Shown: in pieces, positions 11,405-23,753 of the stretch
Layout of the letters: each line of letters begins with the position of its first letter
Position numbering within the stretch: the first letter of the stretch is position 1
Assembly: GCF_016031635.1 (NCBI RefSeq)
Contig: NZ_JACEGD010000002.1
Location: 186,001 to 250,000, forward strand
From: Bradyrhizobium diversitatis
GTDB taxonomy: Bacteria; Pseudomonadota; Alphaproteobacteria; Rhizobiales; Xanthobacteraceae
Reading direction: 5' to 3'
Length of the DNA stretch: 64,000 nt
Notes under the pieces: model-generated
What the model was told of the DNA's origin: nothing
Databases searched by the model: none
What the model saw: only the letters and a program-made list of their open reading frames with translations
Translations under genes and position numbers: made by a program

Positions 11405-12910
11405 ATGTCTTTCGTCCTCGCCATCGACCAGGGCACCACCTCATCGCGCGCCATCGTGTTTCGCGGCGATATATCCATCGCCGCCAAAGCGCAAGCCGAG
11501 TTTCCGCAGCACTTTCCGGCCTCGGGCTGGGTCGAGCACGAGCCCGAGGACATCTGGACCTCGACCGTGATGGTCTGCCGCGAGGCGATCGAGCACGCCG
11601 GCATCAGCGCCAAGGACATCGCCGCGATCGGCATCACCAACCAGCGCGAGACCACCGTGGTGTGGGACCGCGCCACCGGCCAGGCCGTGCACCGCGCCAT
11701 CGTCTGGCAGGACCGCCGCACCGCCGACATCTGCGCCAAACTGAAAGCCGACGGCCGCGAGCCCGTGATCTCTGAGAAGACCGGCCTGATCATCGATCCC
11801 TATTTCTCCGGAACGAAAGTCGCCTGGATCCTCGACCACGTCCCGGGCGCCCGCGCCCGCGCCGCGCGCGGCGAATTGATGTTCGGCACCGTCGATTGCT
11901 ATCTGCTCTGGCGGCTCACCGGCGGCAAGGTGCACGCCACCGACGCCACCAACGCCTCGCGTACGCTGCTGTTCAACATCCACACGGGACAGTGGGACGA
12001 CGAGCTGCTGGAGATCATCGGCGTGCCGCGCTCGATGCTGCCCGAGGTGAAGGATTCCTCCGCCCGCTTCGGCGAGAGCACGCCGGACCTGTTCGGCGGC
12101 GCCATCGCCATCTCCGGTATCGCCGGCGACCAGCAGGCCGCGACCATCGGCCAGGCCTGCTTCCGCCCGGGCATGATGAAGTCCACCTACGGCACCGGCT
12201 GCTTTGCCTTGCTCAACACCGGCACCACGCCGGTCGTCTCCAAGAACAAGCTGCTCACCACCATCGCCTATCAGCTCGACGGCAAACGCACCTATGCGCT
12301 GGAAGGTTCGATCTTCGTCGCAGGCTCGGCCGTGCAATGGCTGCGCGACGGCCTAGGGATCATCAAGCACGCCGCCGAGACCGGACCTCTCGCCGACCAG
12401 TCCGACTCCATGCAGAGCGTCTATCTCGTCCCCGCCTTCGTCGGCATGGGCGCGCCCTACTGGAATCCGCGCGTGCGCGGCGCGCTGTTCGGCCTCACCC
12501 GCAACACCGGCCCGGCCGAGCTCGCCCACGCCGCGCTGGAAAGCGTCTGCTACCAGACCTTCGACCTCTGGGCCGCGATGCGCGCGGACTGGCCGAGCTC
12601 GGAAACCGCCAGCGTCGTGCTCCGCGTCGACGGCGGCATGACCGCCTCCGACTGGACCATGCAGCGCCTCGCCGATCTGCTCGACGCACCGGTCGACCGC
12701 CCCGTGATCCAGGAGACCACGGCGCTGGGCGCCGCCTACTTCGCCGGACTCAATGCGGGCGTCTATCCCGAGCCGACCAAATTCGCCGACAATTGGCGCC
12801 TCGAACACCGCTTCAAGCCGAACATGAGCCAGGCCACGCGCGAGCGGAAGCTCGCGGGGTGGGCAAGGGCGGTGAAGGGCGTGCTGGCGAGCGACGAGGG
12901 GGAGGGGTAG
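11405..12910 (+). CDS. glpK: Glycerol kinase
   Basis: This 501-residue FGGY-family kinase phosphorylates glycerol to glycerol-3-phosphate with ATP. It begins with the canonical phosphate-binding loop [15 protein letters not shown]. It has [16 protein letters not shown] and WQDRRT for glycerol binding, [10 protein letters not shown] with the GTGCF loop, and the C-terminal ATP-binding segment [13 protein letters not shown]. Length is normal for GlpK. It stands alone: no glpF, glpD or regulator is adjacent, and it is flanked by repeats on both sides. Transcription probably does not depend on the upstream operon because of the 250-bp repeat-filled gap. Confidence 0.95.
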   Translation: MSFVLAIDQGTTSSRAIVFRGDISIAAKAQAEFPQHFPASGWVEHEPEDIWTSTVMVCREAIEHAGISAKDIAAIGITNQRETTVVWDRATGQAVHRAIVWQDRRTADICAKLKADGREPVISEKTGLIIDPYFSGTKVAWILDHVPGARARAARGELMFGTVDCYLLWRLTGGKVHATDATNASRTLLFNIHTGQWDDELLEIIGVPRSMLPEVKDSSARFGESTPDLFGGAIAISGIAGDQQAATIGQACFRPGMMKSTYGTGCFALLNTGTTPVVSKNKLLTTIAYQLDGKRTYALEGSIFVAGSAVQWLRDGLGIIKHAAETGPLADQSDSMQSVYLVPAFVGMGAPYWNPRVRGALFGLTRNTGPAELAHAALESVCYQTFDLWAAMRADWPSSETASVVLRVDGGMTASDWTMQRLADLLDAPVDRPVIQETTALGAAYFAGLNAGVYPEPTKFADNWRLEHRFKPNMSQATRERKLAGWARAVKGVLASDEGEG

Positions 12911-12959
12911 GCACAGCCTCGCAGCTCGATGCCGCGAGGCGCGCTCACTGCCTCCACGT

Positions 12960-13046
12960 CGTCATTGCGAGGAGCTCTTGCGACGAAGCAATCCAGACTG
13001 CCTCTGCGGAAAGATTCTGGATTGCTTCGCTGCGCTCGCAATGACG
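12960..13046. repeat. Dispersed palindromic repeat (cgtcattgcgag... family), copy 2
   Basis: CGTCATTGCGAGGAGCTCTTGCG to AATCCAG at the left and CTGGATTGCTTCGCTGCGCTCGCAATGACG at the right form a long hairpin. It accounts for most of the 205-bp gap between glpK and the acetyltransferase gene. Nothing else is visible in that gap. Confidence 0.85.
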
Positions 13047-13115
13047 GAGTGCGGTGCTGCTGTCTTTCCTCAAAACGACGCCACACGCTAGCTGTTCCCA
13101 AGTGAAGCAACAACC

Positions 13116-13709
13116 ATGATCCTCCCCGACGGCTATTCCGACGTCCCGGCCGGCAAGATCGCCGCCGTCGTCACCCATCTGGAGATGACCGCGCCGCCGA
13201 CACGCCGCGCCGATCCGCCAGGCGCCTGGACCCTGCGCAAGGTCGATGCCCCCGAGCTCGATTGGTACCGCGATCTCTTCCGCCGCGTCGGCGAGGACTG
13301 GCTGTGGTTCTCGCGCGCCCGCATGAGCGATGCAGAGCTCGCCGCAATCATCCACGCGCCGGGAATCGAGATCTATGCCTTGGTCGCCGACGGCCGCGAC
13401 GAAGGCCTGCTCGAGCTGGATTTCCGCGAGCCCGGCCAATGCGAGCTGGTCTATTTCGGCGTCACCGCGCCCTTGATCGGCACCGGCGCCGCCCGCTTCC
13501 TGATGAACCGCGCGCTGGAGCGCGCCTGGTCACGCGATGTCCGCCGCGTCTGGGTCCACACCTGCACCTTCGATCATCCCTCCGCCGTCGCCTTCTACCA
13601 GCGTTCCGGCTTCCGCGCGTTCCGCCGCCAGATCGAGATCGCCGACGACCCGCGCCTGGATGGCACCGCGCCGCGCGATGCAGCGCCGCATGTGACGATC
13701 ATCGAGTAA
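13116..13709 (+). CDS. GNAT-family N-acetyltransferase
   Basis: The 197-residue protein has the GNAT core. Motif A is around GVTAPLIGTGAARFLMNRALERAW, in place of the usual Q/RxxGxG/A. Motif B is VWVHTCTFDHPSAVAFYQRSGFRAFRRQ near residues 150-175. It would transfer an acetyl group from acetyl-CoA to an unidentified amine. No clear ribosome site precedes the ATG. It stands alone between repeats, and its substrate is unknown. Confidence 0.82.
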   Translation: MILPDGYSDVPAGKIAAVVTHLEMTAPPTRRADPPGAWTLRKVDAPELDWYRDLFRRVGEDWLWFSRARMSDAELAAIIHAPGIEIYALVADGRDEGLLELDFREPGQCELVYFGVTAPLIGTGAARFLMNRALERAWSRDVRRVWVHTCTFDHPSAVAFYQRSGFRAFRRQIEIADDPRLDGTAPRDAAPHVTIIE

Positions 13710-13729
13710 GTGCACGGCTGCGTCCCCAA

Positions 13730-13770
13730 CGTCATTGCGAGGAGCACTTGCGACGAAGCAATCCAGCAGG
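13730..13770. repeat. Half copy of the cgtcattgcgag... palindromic repeat
   Basis: The left arm (CGTCATTGCGAGGAGCACTTGCG through GCAATCCAGCAGG) matches the copies at 10265 and 12960, but no right arm follows, so this is a truncated copy. The rest of 13771-13960 shows no feature. Confidence 0.7.
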
Positions 13771-13960
13771 CTGTAGCTCGGATGAGAGCAGCGATATCCC
13801 GGGGGAAGCGCTGACGAGAGCCCCGGCCGGTTGTCCATTTGATCCCGCTTTGTTGCGTCATGCGCAATGCTCTTGTTCCGAGATAGTTGTTGCGGCACCT
13901 TCGCATTGACGATGAACTGATCGGCCATGCCGTGTTCAAAAACTGACAAGAGCGAGAACC

Positions 13961-14590
13961 ATGTTCCTGATCGGCCAATATGATTCCCCCTTCGTCCGCC
14001 GCGTCGCGATTGCGCTCCGGCTCTACGGGCTCGCCTTCGAGCACAAGCCGTGGTCGACCTTCGGCGATGCCGACAAGATCGCGCCGTACAATCCGCTGCG
14101 CCGCGTGCCGACCCTGGTGCTGGACGACGGCGAGGCGCTGATCGAGAGCACGATCATCCTCGACTATCTCGACGAGCTGGTCGGCGAGGGGAAGGCGATG
14201 CTGCCGCGCGGCGGTGCCGAGCGGCGCAGGCATTTACGCATCTGCGCGCTCGCCTCCGGCCTCGGCGACAAGGCGGTGAGCCTGCTCTACGAGCGCGTGC
14301 TGCGGAAGGAGCAGCTTGCGCTCTGGGTCGAGCGCTGCCAGGCGCAGATCGGCGATGTCCTGAAGGTGCTCGAGGCCGAGCGCGCCAAGGTGACGACGCC
14401 GTACTGGCTGGGCGACCGCATCGGCCATGCCGACGTCGCGGTCGCCTGCGTCGTCCGCTTCACCCGCGAGGCACATCCGCAGCTGTTCGACGCCTCGCGC
14501 TATCCCGCGCTGGCGGCACATGCCGAGCGCTGCGAGGCCTTGGCCCCGTTCAAGGAGATCGTGCAGCCGCTGGCGCCGCCGAAGGGGTGA
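13961..14590 (+). CDS. Glutathione S-transferase family protein
   Basis: The 209-residue protein has an N-terminal thioredoxin-fold domain (MFLIGQYDSPFVRRVAIALRLYG, with YDSPF replacing a CxxC) and the glutathione-binding turn RVPTLVLDDGEALIESTIILDYLDE (V-P with E-S). An all-helical C-terminal domain contains WLGDRIGHADVAVACVVRF. It resembles small bacterial stress-type GSTs. It could conjugate glutathione or act as a thiol-linked reductase or isomerase. It is monocistronic, with a stem-loop followed by a T-rich run at 14832-14875 as a likely terminator. Confidence 0.85.
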   Translation: MFLIGQYDSPFVRRVAIALRLYGLAFEHKPWSTFGDADKIAPYNPLRRVPTLVLDDGEALIESTIILDYLDELVGEGKAMLPRGGAERRRHLRICALASGLGDKAVSLLYERVLRKEQLALWVERCQAQIGDVLKVLEAERAKVTTPYWLGDRIGHADVAVACVVRFTREAHPQLFDASRYPALAAHAERCEALAPFKEIVQPLAPPKG

Positions 14591-14596
14591 GGCGCT

Positions 14597-14706
14597 CTCG
14601 TGTCCCGGCCGCAGAGCCGGGACCCAGGCGGCACGGATTGCTGGGAGACGTGGGCCCCGGCTCTGCAGCGCATCACTTCGTGCTGCGCAGCGTCCGGGGC
14701 ACGAGA
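14597..14706. repeat. Composite palindromic repeat downstream of the GST gene
   Basis: Two nested stems are seen: gtcccggccgcagagccgggac, and ccccggctctgcagcgc with gcgcagcgtccggggcac. GTGTCCCGG at the left and CCGGGGCAC at the right give inverted ends. It is of the same general kind as the other gap-filling repeats in the window but a different sequence family. Confidence 0.6.
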
Positions 14707-14831
14707 CCGAGAGCAAGGTGAGGGCGGCACCTATCCGCCAGGGGCCACAGCACCCGATGATGCCATGATACCCCTGTTTTGCCCGACGTCGCAACGCGCT
14801 TTTCGGCAAGACCGAAATCACCCAGCCTTTT

Positions 14832-14875
14832 CAACCCCATCGCTACTGTGCATGGGGTTGTTTTCGCAGTTTTTG
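14832..14875 (+). terminator. Rho-independent terminator after the GST gene
   Basis: CAACCCCAT (14832-14840) pairs with ATGGGGTTG (14852-14860) around an 11-nt loop and is followed by TTTTcgcagTTTTTgTTTT. It points along the plus strand, towards the convergent metH stop at 14890. Confidence 0.7.
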
Positions 14876-14889
14876 TTTTGCAGGCGCGC

Positions 14890-18735
<3,846 letters not shown>

Positions 18736-18741
18736 TTTCTC

Positions 18742-19653
18742 TTACGCAGCCTTCTGCACGCTCTTGGCGCGAATGCCGAGCAAATGGCTGATCGCGAATA
18801 CGAGATCGGCGCGGTTCATGGTGTAGAAGTGGAACGTGTCGACGCCGTGCTTGGCGAGCTTCTGCACCTGGCCGGCCGCGACGGTCGCGGCCACCAGCTT
18901 GCGTGTCTCGGCATCGTCATCGAGGCCGTCGAATTTCGCGGCGAACCAGTCCGGCACCGTGGTGCCGGCACGGGTCACGAAATTGCGCGCCTGCTTGAAA
19001 TTGTGCATCGGCATGATGCCCGGCACGATCGGGATGTCGATGCCGCGGGCGCGGACGCGGTCGCGATAGCGGAAGTAGAGGTCGTTATCGAAAAACACCT
19101 GGGTGATCGCGCGCGTCGCCCCGGCATCGACCTTGGCCTTGAGCGTGTCGATGTCGGCGTCGAAATCGCGCGCCTCGGGGTGCTTCTCGGGATAGGCCGA
19201 CACGCTCACTTCGATGTCGCCGTGCCGCTTCTTGATTCCCGCGACGAGGTCGGCCGAGCTCTGATAACCCTCGGGATGGCTTGAATAGGGCGTGCCGATG
19301 CCGCCGACGGGATCGCCGCGCAAGGCCACGATATGGCGGACGCCGACTTCGTGATAGCGGTCGACGATCTCGTCGATCTCGCCGCGCGAGGCGCCGACGC
19401 AGGTCAGATGCGCGGCGGGCAGCAGCGCGGTCTCCTTCAGGATTCGCGCGATGGTCGAATGGGTGCGCTCGCGGGTCGAACCGCCGGCGCCATAGGTCAC
19501 CGAGACGAATTTCGGCTCGAGCGGGGCGAGCCGCTTGATGGTGTCCCAGAGATTGCGCTCCATCTCCTCGGTCTTGGGCGGAAAGAACTCGAACGAGATC
19601 GCAGGCCGCTTCAGGTGCCCGTCGGCGGTCGCAGGGGTCGTCACGTCAGTCAT
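18742..19653 (-). CDS. metF: 5,10-methylenetetrahydrofolate reductase
   Basis: This 303-residue MTHFR reduces methylene-THF to methyl-THF using FAD and NAD(P)H. Visible motifs are ISFEFFPPKTEEMERNLW (catalytic Glu in the FEFFPPK block), SVTYGAGGSTRERT, HLTCVGASRGEID and FDNDLYFRYRDR. Length matches the bacterial enzyme. It is the first gene of the metF-metH pair, and its product is the substrate for MetH. The 375-bp region upstream carries an AT-rich imperfect palindrome at 19827-19847 that could be an operator. Many alphaproteobacteria have an ArsR/SAM-methyltransferase fusion gene upstream of metF; none is seen here. Confidence 0.96.
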   Translation of the reverse strand: MTDVTTPATADGHLKRPAISFEFFPPKTEEMERNLWDTIKRLAPLEPKFVSVTYGAGGSTRERTHSTIARILKETALLPAAHLTCVGASRGEIDEIVDRYHEVGVRHIVALRGDPVGGIGTPYSSHPEGYQSSADLVAGIKKRHGDIEVSVSAYPEKHPEARDFDADIDTLKAKVDAGATRAITQVFFDNDLYFRYRDRVRARGIDIPIVPGIMPMHNFKQARNFVTRAGTTVPDWFAAKFDGLDDDAETRKLVAATVAAGQVQKLAKHGVDTFHFYTMNRADLVFAISHLLGIRAKSVQKAA

Positions 19654-20028
19654 GGCACCGCTCGCTCCAATTTCCGCCGGCCGCGGGGTCTAGCTTGGGA
19701 GGGCCAAAGATAAGGCAAAGGCAGTTTGGCCGACAGCCCATCGATGATGGGAAATGGCCCACCAATGCCCGAATACTCTGAAATTTTATGCTCAATGGCC
19801 TTTGTCGTGGGAAGGCGGGTCAATTGCTATAACATATTGTATTATAGTAGATTTATTTGATTCAGGTGCTTTTCAAAATGTCAATGCGGCTGGTGGGCAT
19901 GATGAGGTTGTTGTGTTGCGAAGGTAATTTGTCCCAACCGGGAATCGTCCGCGACCCGCCCCTCCGTACCCTCTGACCTGCGCAGCCTGCCATTGCCGCC
20001 GCACGGTCCTTCGTTAGGTTAATGCGCC
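19654..20028. other. Divergent intergenic region between metF and the LLM oxidoreductase gene
   Basis: The 375-bp gap has no ORF I accept. A strikingly AT-rich patch (about 19770-19890) lies in an otherwise GC-rich window. It holds CTATAA at 19827-19832 and TTATAG at 19842-19847, together a 21-bp imperfect palindrome in which 8 of 10 base pairs match. On the minus strand it contains TATAAT at 19841-19846 without a good -35 at 16-18 bp. No known met riboswitch pattern was recognised. Confidence 0.5.
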
Positions 20029-21045
20029 ATGATCCCGCTCTCAGTCCTCGACCTCTCTGTCGTTACGACAGGCACCAAGCCCGCCGCGGCGCTGCGCAAC
20101 AGCATCGATCTGGCGCGCCATGTCGACGGGCTCGGCTATCTCCGCTACTGGCTCGCCGAGCATCACAACCTCGCTTCCGTCGCGAGTCCCGCGCCCGACG
20201 TCATGATCGGGCAGATCGCAGCGGTGACGAAGCACATCCGCGTCGGGTCCGGCGGCGTGATGCTGCCCAACCACGCGCCGCTGGTGGTGGCCGAGCGCTT
20301 CAAGATGCTGGAGGCGCTGTTTCCCGGCCGGATCGATCTCGGCCTCGGTCGCGCGCCGGGCACCGATGGTGCGACGGCCTACGCGCTGCGCAGCCGGCTC
20401 GATCGGCGCGAGGGCGACGATTTCCTGGAGCGCCTGCACGAGCTGATTCTGTGGGAGACCCGCGAATTTCCTGCGGGACACCCCTACAACAACGTGGTCG
20501 CGATGCCCGACGACACCAGGTTGCCGCCGATCTGGCTGCTCGGCTCCGGCGATTATTCCTCGGAACTGGCCGCGCAAGTCGGCATGGGCTTCGCCTTCGC
20601 CCACCATTTCGCCACCCACGACGCGATCGATGCGATGGTCCATTACCGCAATCGTTTTCAGCCCTCGGCCTGGCGTGCGAGTCCGCATGCCATTCTCGCG
20701 GTTGCCGTCATTGCGGCTGATACCGACGAGGAGGCGGAGAGGCTCGCCTCGTCCTTCGACCTCAACCGGCTGCGCCGTGATCGCGGTCAATATCTGCCGT
20801 TGCCGAGCGTCGAGGAGGCGATCGCCTATCCATATACGGACGCCGAGCGCACCTCGATCCTGCGCAACCGCTCGCGCCTATTCGTCGGCGGTCCCGCGAC
20901 GGTGCAGAAGAAGCTTCAGCCGCTGATCTACGCCAGCAAGCCGGACGAGCTGATGGTGATCACCGCCGTGTACGACCACGAGGCGCGCAAGAAATCGTAT
21001 TCGCTGCTGGCGGAGGCGTTCGGACTGGTGAAGCAGGCGGAATAG
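20029..21045 (+). CDS. LLM-class (luciferase-like) flavin-dependent oxidoreductase
   Basis: This 338-residue TIM-barrel flavoprotein is of the bacterial luciferase-like superfamily, in the subgroup typified by E. coli YhbW. Family segments are [42 protein letters not shown] and [16 protein letters not shown], with the flavin-phosphate end [17 protein letters not shown] ([13 protein letters not shown] here). It probably uses reduced flavin to oxidise a small substrate, which cannot be named. It is alone between the met genes and a palindromic repeat. The start lacks a strong ribosome site. Confidence 0.87.
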   Translation: MIPLSVLDLSVVTTGTKPAAALRNSIDLARHVDGLGYLRYWLAEHHNLASVASPAPDVMIGQIAAVTKHIRVGSGGVMLPNHAPLVVAERFKMLEALFPGRIDLGLGRAPGTDGATAYALRSRLDRREGDDFLERLHELILWETREFPAGHPYNNVVAMPDDTRLPPIWLLGSGDYSSELAAQVGMGFAFAHHFATHDAIDAMVHYRNRFQPSAWRASPHAILAVAVIAADTDEEAERLASSFDLNRLRRDRGQYLPLPSVEEAIAYPYTDAERTSILRNRSRLFVGGPATVQKKLQPLIYASKPDELMVITAVYDHEARKKSYSLLAEAFGLVKQAE

Positions 21046-21050
21046 TTACC

Positions 21051-21128
21051 GTCATTCCGGGGCGATGCATCGCATCGAACCCGGAATCTCGAGGTTCCGG
21101 GTTCGCGCTACGCGCGCCCCGGAACGAC
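21051..21128. repeat. Dispersed palindromic repeat (gtcattccgggg... family), copy 3
   Basis: GTCATTCCGGGGCGATGC at the left and GCCCCGGAACGAC at the right are inverted. It is shorter than copies 1 and 2 because the central spacer is reduced. It lies between two convergent genes and may act as a bidirectional terminator. Confidence 0.75.
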
Positions 21129-21132
21129 GCTA

Positions 21133-21990
21133 TCAGTCCTGCGTCTCGCTGAACGTCGCGCGGAACGGGTGTCCCGGATACACGCCGACGATGCGGAATT
21201 CGCGCGAGAAGAATTTCAGCTCCTCGATCGCGAAGGCGAGGCCCTTGTCATCGGGGTGGCCGTCGACGTCGGCATAAAACTGGGTGGCGAAGAAGTTGCC
21301 GTCGACCATGTAGCTCTCGAGCTTGGTCATGTTGACGCCGTTGGTCGCAAAGCCGCCGAGCGCCTTGTAGAGCGCGGCCGGCAAATTGCGCACCCGGAAC
21401 ACAAAAGTGGTGACCAGCGGGCCCGCGCCTTGGGGCGCCCATTTCGGCTCGCGTGCCAGCACCACGAAGCGCGTGGTGTTGTGGGCCTCGTCCTCGATGT
21501 CCTCGGCGAGAATGTCGAGGCCGTAGATCTTTGCGGCGAGACGCGAGGCGATCGCGGCCACGGTCTTGTCCTTGCGCTCGGAGATGTCGCGGGCGCTGCC
21601 GGCGGTGTCGGCGTGCACGATCGGCTTGATGCCCAGCTTGCGGATAATGCGCCGGCACTGGCCGAGCGCATGGACATGGCTCTCGACGCTCTTGATGTCT
21701 TCGAGCCTGGTCCCCTTCACCGCCATCAGCTGGTGCCGGACCGGCAAGAACCATTCGCCGATGATGAAGAGGCCCGACGCCGGCAGCAAATGATGGATGT
21801 CGGCGACGCGGCCGGCGACCGAGTTCTCGATCGGGATCATGCCGAGCTCGGCTTCGCCCGACGAGATCGCCGACAGCGCATCCTCGAAGGTGGCGCAGGG
21901 CATCGGTTCCGCCTCGGGATAGGCCTCGACGATGGCGATGTGGGAATTTGCGCCGGGTTCGCCCTGGAATGCGATCTTCATCTTGCTCAT
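21133..21990 (-). CDS. pheA: Prephenate dehydratase
   Basis: This 285-residue stand-alone prephenate dehydratase converts prephenate to phenylpyruvate for phenylalanine synthesis. It has the PDT domain (IAFQGEPGANSHIA start, MIPIENSVAGRVADIHHLL, the ESHVHALGQC segment and the catalytic TRF in HNTTRFVVLA). The ACT regulatory domain follows (about 195-275; TTFVFRVRNLPAALYKALGGFA and the ESYMVDG motif for phenylalanine binding). The chorismate mutase domain found in enterobacterial PheA is absent, as is usual in this group. It is followed on the same strand by kdsB, with 21 bp between the genes, in the order kdsB then pheA. Confidence 0.95.
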   Translation of the reverse strand: MSKMKIAFQGEPGANSHIAIVEAYPEAEPMPCATFEDALSAISSGEAELGMIPIENSVAGRVADIHHLLPASGLFIIGEWFLPVRHQLMAVKGTRLEDIKSVESHVHALGQCRRIIRKLGIKPIVHADTAGSARDISERKDKTVAAIASRLAAKIYGLDILAEDIEDEAHNTTRFVVLAREPKWAPQGAGPLVTTFVFRVRNLPAALYKALGGFATNGVNMTKLESYMVDGNFFATQFYADVDGHPDDKGLAFAIEELKFFSREFRIVGVYPGHPFRATFSETQD

Positions 21991-22011
21991 GATCGGCCTT
22001 GTAACAGCGGC

Positions 22012-22752
22012 TCAGGATTTGGAAAGGATGCTGCGCGCAGTTTCGAGGTCCGCCGGCGTATCGACCCCGCGGGGCACGGTATCGACGATGGTGAAATCGA
22101 TGCGCATTCCGGCCTCAAGCGCCCGGAGCTGCTCGAGCTTCTCCTGCAATTCCAGCGGAGACGGCGGAAGCGAGACGTAGCGCTCCAGCGCGGCGCGGCG
22201 AAAGGCATAGAGGCCGATATGGTGGTAACGTGGTCCGTCGCCGGTCGGGGCGGTCGCGCGGGTGAAATAAAGTGCACGCATCCGCCTGCCGCCAACCGAG
22301 GTTCCGATCGCCTTCACCACGCTTGGGGCAAGATCCTCTTCCTCGGTGTGGATCTGCGAGGCGAGCGTCGCAATGTCCACGGCCGGGTCTTGCAGCGGCG
22401 GCAGCACCTCGCGGATGTTGTCGATCGTAATGGTCGGAAAATCCCCCTGGACATTGACCACGATCTCGGCCTTGCCGTCTGGATCGAGCTTCTGCATGGC
22501 TTCGTGGATGCGGTCCGAGCCGGAAGGGTGGTCGGAGCGGGTCATCACCGCCTCGCCGCCATGGGCAGTCACCACGGAGGCGATCTCATCGGTGTCGGTG
22601 GCCACCGCGACCCGGCCGATTGCAGCGGCTTCGGCCCGGCGCAGCACATGCACGATCATCGGCAATCCCGCGATATCGGCGAGCGGCTTGCCCGGCAGGC
22701 GAGTGGCGGCCATGCGGGCCGGGATCAGCACCAGGATGCGAGGATCGATCAT
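22012..22752 (-). CDS. kdsB: 3-deoxy-manno-octulosonate (KDO) cytidylyltransferase
   Basis: KdsB activates KDO with CTP for lipopolysaccharide core synthesis. The 246-residue protein begins [24 protein letters not shown], which includes the CTP-binding R-x-x-S/A-x-R-x-P-G-K signature. It also has [37 protein letters not shown] and [16 protein letters not shown]. The frame is open to 23511, but only the start at 22752 gives the family N-terminus. It precedes pheA by 21 bp and is probably co-transcribed with it. It is divergent from cycM. Confidence 0.95.
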   Translation of the reverse strand: MIDPRILVLIPARMAATRLPGKPLADIAGLPMIVHVLRRAEAAAIGRVAVATDTDEIASVVTAHGGEAVMTRSDHPSGSDRIHEAMQKLDPDGKAEIVVNVQGDFPTITIDNIREVLPPLQDPAVDIATLASQIHTEEEDLAPSVVKAIGTSVGGRRMRALYFTRATAPTGDGPRYHHIGLYAFRRAALERYVSLPPSPLELQEKLEQLRALEAGMRIDFTIVDTVPRGVDTPADLETARSILSKS

Positions 22753-22986
22753 TGGGTTCAAAGGTCTGGGGTCAAGAGCCTGGAAACGGGGCGTTTTCCG
22801 CGCCGGGAAATGGAGTGGGGACGGGCTGAAAGCCGGCTCGCTTATACGGGTTGCCAGACCCCGGGCAAACCGATATCTCAATGGCAAAACTCGGGGAAAC
22901 AATAAGGAATGTTTTGATTCTCCCGAGGCTCGTCCTGGCGGCCGCTTCGGCCGCTGTTTCCTTCTTGCGGTGGGGCCTGGCCGGAA

Positions 22987-23541
22987 ATGGACTCTTTCGA
23001 ACTCAACAAGATTCTCGGTGCCGTGCTCGGCACCTGCCTCTTTCTGCTGGTGACGAGCTTCACCGCGAGTGCGCTGTTCTCCCCCAAGATGCCGGAAAAG
23101 CCGGGCTTCGAAATTGCGGTGAAGGAAGATGCCGGCCATGGCAAGGAAGGCGCCGCTGCGGCCGCACCGTCCGAGCCGATCGAGAAGCTGCTCCAGACTG
23201 CCTCCGTCGAGAAGGGCGCGGCGGCCGCCAAGAAGTGCGGCGCCTGCCATACGTTCGAGAAGGGCGGCCCGAATCGGGTCGGTCCAAACCTCTATGGCGT
23301 CGTCGGTGAGCCAAAGGGCCAGGGCCGTGGTGGCTTCAACTTCTCGGCCGCCATGAAGGCCAAGGGTGGCGACTGGACGTTCGACGATCTCAACAAATTC
23401 ATCGCCAATCCAAAGGGCTTCATTCCCGGCACCGCGATGGGCTTCGCCGGCATCCAGAAGGATTCCGAGCGCGCCGACGTCATTGCCTATCTGAACTCGC
23501 TGTCGGAACATCCGCAGCCGCTGCCGACGGCCTCCAAATAA
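22987..23541 (+). CDS. cycM: Membrane-anchored cytochrome c (CycM type)
   Basis: The protein is 184 residues, the length I recall for B. japonicum CycM, which carries electrons to the aa3 oxidase. An uncleaved N-terminal hydrophobic anchor (about residues 9-30) is followed by an Ala/Pro-rich linker (about 50-70). The class I cytochrome c domain has heme site C84-G-A-C87-H88 and probable axial M151 in PGTAMGF. The domain is periplasmic, tethered to the inner membrane. It is divergent from kdsB. A stem-loop at 23570-23591 ends the unit. Confidence 0.93.
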   Translation: MDSFELNKILGAVLGTCLFLLVTSFTASALFSPKMPEKPGFEIAVKEDAGHGKEGAAAAAPSEPIEKLLQTASVEKGAAAAKKCGACHTFEKGGPNRVGPNLYGVVGEPKGQGRGGFNFSAAMKAKGGDWTFDDLNKFIANPKGFIPGTAMGFAGIQKDSERADVIAYLNSLSEHPQPLPTASK

Positions 23542-23569
23542 GGTCGCCGGAACGCATCTTGGAATGAGC

Positions 23570-23591
23570 GGCCAGGCTGAAATGCCTGGCC
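23570..23591 (+). terminator. Stem-loop after cycM
   Basis: GGCCAGGC (23570-23577) pairs with GCCTGGCC (23584-23591) around a TGAAAT loop, then GTTTGCTT. The stem is strong but the T-run is weak, so this is a probable terminator. Confidence 0.6.
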
Positions 23592-23753
23592 GTTTGCTTA
23601 TCCAGGCCTCGCGGCCAGTTTATCGGGGCGTTTGGCCGCATCCGATCGGCCGCCCGGCCTCCAAGATGAGGAAAAAGCAACACATATTCGGTCGAAACCT
23701 CGTCTATATTAGGAACTTAAAGGAGTAGCCTCCTTCAAGACAGGGATGTTGAT

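Noticed and set aside
13771..13960. Possible tRNA-like segment (ctgtagctcggatgagagcagc)
   Set aside because: It starts like the D-arm region of a tRNA, but no acceptor, anticodon or T-arm pairing follows.
19654..20028. Search for a SAM-II, SAH or cobalamin riboswitch upstream of metF
   Set aside because: No conserved riboswitch blocks were found by eye on either strand. A covariance-model scan would settle it.
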